NCBI GenBank assembly: GCA_028876035.1
Contig: JAGWTK010000080.1
Coordinates: forward strand, 1-12,267
Origin: Bacteroidota bacterium
GTDB taxonomy: Bacteria; Bacteroidota; Bacteroidia; Chitinophagales; Chitinophagaceae
Length of the DNA: 12,267 nt
Direction of reading: 5' to 3'
The notes under the pieces were generated by a model. It searched no databases. It was not told the origin of the DNA and saw only the letters and a program-made list of their open reading frames with translations. Position numbers and translations under genes: made by a program. Shown one piece after another: positions 5,268-10,734 of this stretch (positions within the stretch are counted from its first letter, which is position 1; each line of letters begins with the position of its first letter).

Positions 5268-6620
5268 ATGGGAAGAAAAGTATTACTGGACAAAGCACAT
5301 ATCGAGGGCATCCGCTACTACGATGTATACCGTAAAAACGGCGGTTATGCGGCAGTAGAGAAAGCGCTCAAAATGGATCCGGCCGCGGTGGTGGAAGAAG
5401 TGAAGAAGAGTGGATTGCGCGGAAGGGGTGGTGCCGGTTTCCCAACCGGTATGAAATGGAGCTTTATTGCAAAGCCTGAAGGCGTTCCGCGTCACCTTGT
5501 GTGCAATGCGGACGAGAGTGAGCCCGGTACGTTTAAAGACCGTTACCTAATGGAATTTATTCCGCACCTGTTGATCGAAGGTTTGATTGTGAGTTCCTGG
5601 GCACTGGGCAGCAACAACACCTATATCTATATCCGTGGCGAATATGCCTGGATCGTAGACATCCTTGAACAAGCCATCACAGAAGCAAAGAACAATGGCT
5701 GGCTCGGCAAGAATATCATGAACACTGGTTTCGATTGCGAGATACACGTGCAACGTGGCGCCGGTGCTTATATCTGCGGTGAAGAGACAGCATTGATAGA
5801 AAGTTTGGAAGGTAAGCGTGGTAATCCCCGCATCAAACCACCCTTCCCCGCCGTAAAAGGGGTGTGGGATCGGCCGACCGTGGTGAACAATGTAGAAACA
5901 CTCGCAGCAGTAGTTCCTATCATTAATCTGGGTGGGGAGGAATATGCGAAGATTGGGGTAGGTAAGTCTACCGGTACCAAATTGATCTCTGCCTGCGGCA
6001 ATATCAAAAAGCCGGGCGTCTACGAGATCGATATGACCATTTCCGTGGAAGAATTCATCTACAGCGATGAGTATTGTGGAGGTATTCCCAATGGAAAAAA
6101 ATTAAAAGCCTGCATACCCGGTGGTTCCTCTGTGCCCATCCTGCCTGCCAACCTCTTGCTGAAAACAGCCAAGGGTGAACAGCGCATGATGACCTACGAA
6201 AGTTTAAGCGATGGTGGTTTTGCCACCGGTTCCATGATGGGTAGCGGTGGTTTTATTGTATTTGACGAAGACCAGTGTGTGGTGCGTCATACGTATACAT
6301 TGGCCCGTTTCTATCGTCATGAAAGTTGCGGACAATGCTCTCCCTGCCGCGAAGGGACGGGCTGGATGGAAAAGATTTTAAAGAACATTGAATACGGAAG
6401 CGGGAAGATGAGTGATATCGATCTGCTCTGGGATATCCAGCGCCGCATCGAAGGAAATACGATTTGTCCGCTCGGCGATGCCGCGGCCTGGCCCGTTGCA
6501 GCGGCCATCCGCCATTTCCGCGACGAATTTGAATGGCATGTGAACAACCCGGAGGAGAGCCAACGGAGGAATTATGGCTTGGCGCATTACGCAGACGAGA
6601 GACAAGTCGTGGTTGGATAA
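5268..6620 (+). CDS. nuoF: NADH-quinone oxidoreductase subunit F (NADH/FMN-binding)
   Basis: A 450-residue, 51-kDa-subunit family protein that oxidises NADH, passes the hydride to FMN and delivers electrons to [4Fe-4S] cluster N3. The glycine-rich nucleotide site GLRGRGGAGFPTG is at residues 49-61. CNADESEPGTFKDR (79-92) is the conserved acidic FMN/NADH region, and RGAGAYICGEETALIESLEG (163-182) follows. The N3 ligands are Cys354, Cys357 and Cys360 (ESCGQCSPCREGTGW) plus Cys400 (GNTICPLGDAAAWP). All key residues are present and length is normal. The ATG at 5268 gives MGRKVLLDK; no Shine-Dalgarno is seen, and a compact hairpin ends 14 bases before the ATG. It forms the NADH module with NuoE and NuoG. 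The identification is secure. Confidence 0.98.
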   Translation: MGRKVLLDKAHIEGIRYYDVYRKNGGYAAVEKALKMDPAAVVEEVKKSGLRGRGGAGFPTGMKWSFIAKPEGVPRHLVCNADESEPGTFKDRYLMEFIPHLLIEGLIVSSWALGSNNTYIYIRGEYAWIVDILEQAITEAKNNGWLGKNIMNTGFDCEIHVQRGAGAYICGEETALIESLEGKRGNPRIKPPFPAVKGVWDRPTVVNNVETLAAVVPIINLGGEEYAKIGVGKSTGTKLISACGNIKKPGVYEIDMTISVEEFIYSDEYCGGIPNGKKLKACIPGGSSVPILPANLLLKTAKGEQRMMTYESLSDGGFATGSMMGSGGFIVFDEDQCVVRHTYTLARFYRHESCGQCSPCREGTGWMEKILKNIEYGSGKMSDIDLLWDIQRRIEGNTICPLGDAAAWPVAAAIRHFRDEFEWHVNNPEESQRRNYGLAHYADERQVVVG

Positions 6621-6808
6621 AAAATTAACCACATAGACACATAGGCACATAGGGATTGGAGAGATAAGATGGTTTTGGATCTATGTGGTAAAAAGCATGA
6701 ACACATCTATTGAAAAATTAAACCAAAAGTGACAGATTCACATCAAGTTTTTTCTATGTGTCTATGTGCCCTATGTGGTTAAAAAACAGTAAAAGAGAAC
6801 AAGTCATC
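6621..6808. repeat. nuoF-nuoG spacer with inverted octad arrays (CACATAG/CTATGTG)
   Basis: The left array (6627-6658) has 8-bp units such as AGACACAT and AGGCACAT and begins within seven bases of the nuoF stop. The right array (6753-6780) has TCTATGTG twice, then a 9-base unit CCCTATGTG. The outer ends pair perfectly over 12 bp (TTAACCACATAG at 6625-6636 with 6771-6782). A third isolated copy of the right-arm word (TCTATGTGG, 6680-6688) lies inside the core. No gene is seen. The reading frame of nuoG happens to run back through the right array but is unlikely to be translated. Confidence 0.85.
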
Positions 6809-7912
6809 ATGGCTGAAGAAGTAAAAAAAGAAGCACCCAAGTTATTCAAGGTAACCATCGATAATATCACGATCGAAGTGCCGCCGGGTACCTCGATATT
6901 AAATGCTGCACGGCAGATCGGCGGCGAAGTAGCTCCGCCCGCGATGTGCTATTACAGCAAGCTGCAGGGTAGTGGTGGTAAATGCCGCACCTGTTTGGTG
7001 GAAGTAGCAGCAGGTTCAACGGCTGACCCTCGTCCCATGCCCAAACTGGTGGCGAGCTGCCGGACCAACGTGATGGATGGGATGATTGTAAAGAATATCA
7101 CGAGCGAGAAAGTAATTGATGCAAGAAATGGTGTGGTGGAGTTTTTGTTGCTCAACCATCCCCTGGATTGCCCCATTTGCGACCAGGCCGGTGAATGCCA
7201 CCTGCAGGATCTCAGCTACGAGCACGGTAAGGAAAGTACGCGGTATGAATTCTCGCGCCGCACATTTGAAAAGCATGATCTTGGTCCGTATATCCAATTG
7301 CACATGACACGCTGCATCCTTTGCTACCGTTGTGTGTTCACCGCGGATCAAATTTCGAAGAAGCGGGTACATGGTGTGTTAGACAGGGGGGATCATGCGG
7401 AGATTGCTACTTATATCGAGAAATCGCTCGACAATGATTTCATCGGTAACGTCATTGATGTGTGCCCGGTGGGTGCCCTCACCGACAAAACCTTCCGTTT
7501 TAAAAACCGGGTGTGGTTTACCAAGCCGGTAGATGCACACCGCGATTGTCCGAAGTGCAGCGGCAAAGTACAGCTATGGATGCGGGGTAAGGAAGTTTTT
7601 CGCGTAACAGCCCGAAAAGATGAATGGGGTGAAGTGAAAGACTGGATTTGCAATGATTGCCGATTTGAGAAAAAGGATACGGCCGACTGGACCATCGAAG
7701 GGCCATCGCATGTAAGCCGGCATTCGGTGATTTCACAGGGGCATTATGAAAAGCTCGAGAAGCCCAATGAAACCCTGGTGAAAGTGCTGGATGGAAGAGC
7801 GCCGAAACTGCTGATGGACATTCACAGCGTGAGTGAAGTGAATAAGCCAACGGTAAAGCTGAGTGCTATAGAAGGACCTGCACACAGCGATGATTTTAAT
7901 ACAGCGAAGTAA
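6809..7912 (+). CDS. nuoG: NADH-quinone oxidoreductase subunit G, short form
   Basis: A 367-residue iron-sulfur subunit that carries electrons from NuoF toward NuoI. A ferredoxin-like domain holds [2Fe-2S] N1b (Cys47, Cys59, Cys62, Cys84). The His-Cys3 site for N5 is His117, Cys121, Cys124, Cys130, and N4 has Cys169, Cys172, Cys175, Cys219. A further four-cysteine site, CPKC (247-250) and CNDC (281-284), lies where many NuoG proteins bind N7. The protein then stops, lacking the several-hundred-residue molybdopterin-oxidoreductase-like fold of long NuoG (about 900 residues in E. coli). nuoH starts 27 bases later, so no decayed remnant follows. The frame extends upstream to 6758, but those 17 codons come from the repeat array; ATG 6809 (MAEEVKKEAPK) is preferred. 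The identification is secure. Confidence 0.94.
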   Translation: MAEEVKKEAPKLFKVTIDNITIEVPPGTSILNAARQIGGEVAPPAMCYYSKLQGSGGKCRTCLVEVAAGSTADPRPMPKLVASCRTNVMDGMIVKNITSEKVIDARNGVVEFLLLNHPLDCPICDQAGECHLQDLSYEHGKESTRYEFSRRTFEKHDLGPYIQLHMTRCILCYRCVFTADQISKKRVHGVLDRGDHAEIATYIEKSLDNDFIGNVIDVCPVGALTDKTFRFKNRVWFTKPVDAHRDCPKCSGKVQLWMRGKEVFRVTARKDEWGEVKDWICNDCRFEKKDTADWTIEGPSHVSRHSVISQGHYEKLEKPNETLVKVLDGRAPKLLMDIHSVSEVNKPTVKLSAIEGPAHSDDFNTAK

Positions 7913-7939
7913 TAACCGACTCAAGAAATTTTCTGATAC

Positions 7940-9022
7940 ATGACACTTCTTACAATAGACTGGGTACTGCTTACGGAAAAACTGCTGCTGGTGGTGGCGA
8001 TTGTAATGATATCGCTGGTGATTGCGATGTATGAGACCTATGCAGAACGTAAAGTGGCGGCTTATATCCAGGACAGGATTGGCCCTGATCGCGCGGGTCC
8101 CTTTGGTATCCTGCAACCGATGGCCGATGGTTTGAAGCTGTTCATGAAGGAAGAAATTATTCCCAATACTTCCAATAAACTCTTGTTCATACTCGGCCCC
8201 TGCCTGGCGATGTTAACGGCCATGATGACAAGTGCCGTGATTCCCTGGGGAAGTGCCCTGCATTTTAAAATGTTTGGTATTGACCGCATGGTGACCCTGC
8301 AGGTGGCAGATATCAATATTGGTATCCTTTACATTTTTGGCGTGGTGAGTTTGGGCGTGTATGGTATCATGATCGGTGGATGGGCATCTAACAATAAGTT
8401 TTCCTTGCTGGCCGCACTGCGTGGTGCTTCGCAAATGATCTCTTATGAACTGGCGATGGGATTGTCGCTGATTGCGCTGCTGATGCTCACGGGTTCACTG
8501 AGTATGAAAACAATTGTGGAGCAGCAGATGACCCAGGGCGTTTGGAACATCGTTTACCAGCCGCTTGGATTTTTGATATTCATTGTATGCGCTTTTGCAG
8601 AATGTAACCGTACCCCGTTTGACCTGGCAGAGGCAGAAAACGAGCTAAACTTTGGTTACCACCAGGAGTATTCATCCATGAAGCTCGGCTTTTACCTGTT
8701 TGCTGAATACATCAATATGTTTATCAGCAGTGCCGTGATGGCTACCTTGTTCTTCGGCGGTTATGATATACCCTTCTTTGATGAGGCGGCACATATTGCC
8801 AGCTGGGGTGCTACACCAGTAGCACTGCTCACCGGGTTTGTATTCCTGATCAAGATCGCGTTTTTCATTTTTGTATTCATGTGGGTACGCTGGACCATCC
8901 CGCGTTTCCGCTACGACCAGCTGATGAACCTGGGCTGGAAGAACCTGATACCACTCGCCCTGGTGAACATGGTCATCACTGGTGCACTGGTATTGCTGAA
9001 GCAGAATCACTGGCATTTTTAA
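7940..9022 (+). CDS. nuoH: NADH-quinone oxidoreductase subunit H
   Basis: A 360-residue multi-helix membrane subunit (ND1 family) that anchors the peripheral arm and forms the entrance and floor of the quinone tunnel. Conserved cytoplasmic loops are present: ERKVAAYIQDRIGPDRAGPFGILQPMADGLKLFMKE (36-71, given as one region), the acidic loop AECNRTPFDLAEAENEL (220-236) followed by EYSSMKLG, and RWTIPRFRYDQLMNLGWK (317-334). The hydrophobic profile fits the family's 8-9 transmembrane helices. The acidic loop has NFGYHQEYS where LVAG/LVGG is common before the xxxEYS part, a mild variation. It starts 27 bases after nuoG without a Shine-Dalgarno and is probably transcribed with it. The identification is secure. 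Confidence 0.97.
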   Translation: MTLLTIDWVLLTEKLLLVVAIVMISLVIAMYETYAERKVAAYIQDRIGPDRAGPFGILQPMADGLKLFMKEEIIPNTSNKLLFILGPCLAMLTAMMTSAVIPWGSALHFKMFGIDRMVTLQVADINIGILYIFGVVSLGVYGIMIGGWASNNKFSLLAALRGASQMISYELAMGLSLIALLMLTGSLSMKTIVEQQMTQGVWNIVYQPLGFLIFIVCAFAECNRTPFDLAEAENELNFGYHQEYSSMKLGFYLFAEYINMFISSAVMATLFFGGYDIPFFDEAAHIASWGATPVALLTGFVFLIKIAFFIFVFMWVRWTIPRFRYDQLMNLGWKNLIPLALVNMVITGALVLLKQNHWHF

Positions 9023-9045
9023 GCTGTGGGCAGGTAAAGATTAAA

Positions 9046-9076
9046 TTGGTAGGTTGACCGTATAAAAATATTTTTG
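9046..9076 (+). promoter_or_regulatory. Candidate internal promoter upstream of nuoI
   Basis: In the 86-base nuoH-nuoI gap, TTG (9046-9048) is followed after exactly 20 bases by TATTTTTG (9069-9076). This fits the Bacteroidota pattern TTG-N(17-23)-TAnnTTTG. Transcription would begin around 9082-9085, about 25 bases before the nuoI start, and the leader would carry the AGGAGGA ribosome site. The 10-mer TATTTTTGCG is identical to the one ahead of nuoA. It could give extra I-J-K-L transcript independent of the first promoter. Confidence 0.5.
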
Positions 9077-9093
9077 CGAACCTTTATAAACAC

Positions 9094-9100
9094 AGGAGGA
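9094..9100 (+). promoter_or_regulatory. Strong Shine-Dalgarno of nuoI
   Basis: AGGAGGA lies 8 bases before ATG 9109, a near-ideal Shine-Dalgarno. It fixes the nuoI start. No other gene in the window has a comparable site, which is unusual in a genome that otherwise seems not to rely on this signal. Confidence 0.75.
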
Positions 9101-9108
9101 TAACGGAT

Positions 9109-9654
9109 ATGCAGGCATTAACGAACAGGGCAAAACCGGTAGACAGGGCACCCATGACCTGGGTGGAAAAACTCTATCTCTGGAATATCCTCAAGGGTAT
9201 GCTGATCACTTTGCGTCACTTCTTCAAACGCAAGGCTACCGTAAAATACCCCGAACAAAAAAGGCCTTTCAGCCCCGTGTTCCGGGGATTGCACATACTC
9301 AACCGCGATGAACAGGGACGCGAGCGTTGCACCGCCTGCGGATTGTGTGCAGTAGCTTGTCCGGCTGAAGCCATCACCATGGAAGCGGCCGAGCGTAAAA
9401 AAGGCGAAGAGAATTTATACCGCGAAGAAAAATACGCTGCCCGTTATGAGATCAATATGCTTCGCTGCATTTTCTGCGGACTCTGCGAAGAAGCTTGCCC
9501 GAAAGACGCCATCTACCTGTCGGAGACCTTTGCCCCGGCAAACTTTCAGCGGCAGACCTTTATTTACGGCAAACAAGATCTGCTGATTCCGGATCCCGTC
9601 AAGGAACCGGAACTGTATGCGAAAGCAGTGGGGGAGCGCGGAAAGAAAAATTAA
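9109..9654 (+). CDS. nuoI: NADH-quinone oxidoreductase subunit I
   Basis: A 181-residue, 8Fe ferredoxin-type subunit that binds [4Fe-4S] clusters N6a and N6b and links NuoG to NuoB. The two motifs are complete: Cys74, Cys77, Cys80, Cys84 (CTACGLCAVACP) and Cys120, Cys123, Cys126, Cys130 (CIFCGLCEEACP). In the family, the last Cys of each motif ligates the other cluster. The N-terminal 60 residues contain an amphipathic, basic segment (EKLYLWNILKGMLITLRHFF) that lies along the membrane surface near NuoH, followed by the usual TVKYPEQKRPFSPVFRG. The start is fixed by AGGAGGA eight bases upstream, the best ribosome site in the window. A candidate internal promoter lies just upstream. The identification is secure. 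Confidence 0.97.
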   Translation: MQALTNRAKPVDRAPMTWVEKLYLWNILKGMLITLRHFFKRKATVKYPEQKRPFSPVFRGLHILNRDEQGRERCTACGLCAVACPAEAITMEAAERKKGEENLYREEKYAARYEINMLRCIFCGLCEEACPKDAIYLSETFAPANFQRQTFIYGKQDLLIPDPVKEPELYAKAVGERGKKN

Positions 9655-9701
9655 CTCAAACAACGAACGCTGACTGATACCGGATTAACTGTTTAAAGAA
9701 A

Positions 9702-10202
9702 ATGGGAATTACGCAAATACTATTTTGGTTTCTGACTGCCCTCGCCCTTGGTAGCGCGCTGATGGTAGTGCTGAGCAAGAATCCTGTGTACAGTGTGCTG
9801 TTCCTCATCGTTACTTTCTTCGCCATCTCCGGCCATTATGTATTGCTCAACGCGCAGTTTCTTGCGATCGTTAATATCATTGTATACGCAGGTGCCATTA
9901 TGGTGCTCTTCCTGTTCGTGATCATGCTCATGAACCTGAATGCCGACATGAATCTCCAGAAAAGCAAATTGCTGAAGTTTGCCGGCTTTATCGCTGGCCT
10001 CTGCCTTTTCCTGGTATTCGTGGCCGCATTGAAAGATGCAGCTATTAAAAAATCGCTGGTGCAAACCAATACCGGCGAGATAGGACTGATCAAAAATCTC
10101 GGAAATACATTGTTTAAAGAATACGTGGTGCCATTTGAATTGAGTAGTGTACTGTTTTTGAGTGCGATGGTAGGCGCGGTGGTGATTGGGAAGAAGGAGT
10201 AG
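9702..10202 (+). CDS. nuoJ: NADH-quinone oxidoreductase subunit J
   Basis: A 166-residue membrane subunit (ND6 family) with about five transmembrane helices. It links the quinone-side membrane domain to the antiporter-like subunits. The third helix carries the conserved segment NIIVYAGAIMVLFLFVIMLMN (starting near residue 58), the region that forms the pi-bulge and changes conformation in known complex I structures. A polar loop follows (about 112-140), and then the conserved last helix PFELSSVLFLSAMVGAVVIG. Length is normal for the family. It starts 47 bases after nuoI in an A-rich context (AAAGAAA before ATG), with no Shine-Dalgarno. It is part of the same operon. The identification is secure. 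Confidence 0.96.
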   Translation: MGITQILFWFLTALALGSALMVVLSKNPVYSVLFLIVTFFAISGHYVLLNAQFLAIVNIIVYAGAIMVLFLFVIMLMNLNADMNLQKSKLLKFAGFIAGLCLFLVFVAALKDAAIKKSLVQTNTGEIGLIKNLGNTLFKEYVVPFELSSVLFLSAMVGAVVIGKKE

Positions 10203-10364
10203 GCTTGAGAGAAGTAATAAGTTATAAGTAATAAGTGGTAAGTAAGGTGAGGGGTAAGAGGTAAGGGGCCATCGCAAAAGTGCTGGCGTAAGCCAACTAA
10301 GAACCCGAAACACTGAACTAAGAACCGGCTAAGGACTAAGGACTATCGACTAAAGACTAAAAGG
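10203..10364. repeat. nuoJ-nuoK spacer: two non-complementary heptad arrays
   Basis: Almost the whole spacer is 7-bp periodic. The left array, 8 units at 10213-10268, starts with AGTAATA-like units and grades into TAAGAGG/TAAGGGG. The right array, 10 units at 10295-10364, starts with AACTAAG (10295 and 10316, 21 bases apart), moves to TAAGGAC (10330 and 10337), and its last unit ends exactly at the base before the nuoK ATG. Only 26 bases separate the arrays. Unlike the other five spacers, the arms are not reverse complements; both carry TAAG on the + strand, so no long stem is expected. Confidence 0.85.
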
Positions 10365-10694
10365 ATGCCTGTAAACTATTACATATTCGTTTCCATCGCG
10401 CTGTTTTGCATCGGCGTAGTAGGTGTGCTCACCCGCCGCAATGCGATCATCGTGTTTATGTGCATAGAGTTAATGCTGAATGCAGTGAATTTGTTGCTGG
10501 TGGCTTTTTCTAAAATGCACTATGCAGCCGGAGTGGCCACGAATAGCGGGGCCGGGATAGAAGGACAATTATTCGTGTTCTTTATTATGGTGGTAGCGGC
10601 GGCCGAAGTGAGTGTGGGCCTGGCCATTATTGTGATGATGTACCGGAATACGCATTCGGCAGATATCAATTTCCTGAACAGATTGAAACATTGA
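10365..10694 (+). CDS. nuoK: NADH-quinone oxidoreductase subunit K
   Basis: A 109-residue membrane subunit (ND4L family) with three transmembrane helices, part of the second proton channel. The conserved acidic residues in the membrane are Glu35 (in FMCIELMLNAVNLLL) and Glu81 (in AAAEVSVGLAIIV), corresponding to Glu36 and Glu72 of E. coli NuoK. The gap between them is 46 residues against 36 in E. coli. The extra residues fall in the loop SKMHYAAGVATNSGAGIEGQ between helices 2 and 3, so the protein is longer than the usual 100 or so residues. The ATG directly abuts the heptad array (TAAAAGG before ATG). The identification is secure. Confidence 0.96.
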   Translation: MPVNYYIFVSIALFCIGVVGVLTRRNAIIVFMCIELMLNAVNLLLVAFSKMHYAAGVATNSGAGIEGQLFVFFIMVVAAAEVSVGLAIIVMMYRNTHSADINFLNRLKH

Positions 10695-10696
10695 TA

Positions 10697-10720
10697 CAAC
10701 AGTCGCTTTGCCGGCTGTTG
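10697..10720 (+). promoter_or_regulatory. Hairpin in the nuoK-nuoL gap
   Basis: CAACAGTCG (10697-10705) can pair with CGGCTGTTG (10712-10720) as a 9-bp stem with one G-U pair and a 6-base loop. It starts two bases after the nuoK stop and ends 14 bases before the nuoL ATG. The following bases (CTTATTTACG) are not a true T-tract, so termination is unlikely. A processing, stability or translation-tuning role is inferred, similar in placement to the hairpin before nuoF. Confidence 0.45.
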
Positions 10721-10734
10721 CTTATTTACGCATT

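Noticed and set aside
6758..6808. 17-residue N-terminal extension of NuoG
   Set aside because: It is encoded by the repeat array; ATG 6809 gives a conventional start, and the extension has no conserved look.
7900..7940. Frameshift truncation of nuoG
   Set aside because: The stop is followed after 27 bases by an intact nuoH with no leftover molybdopterin-domain coding sequence in any frame, so the short form is genuine.
10295..10364. CRISPR-like direct repeats
   Set aside because: Units are 7 bp, contiguous and degenerate, with no spacers and no cas genes.
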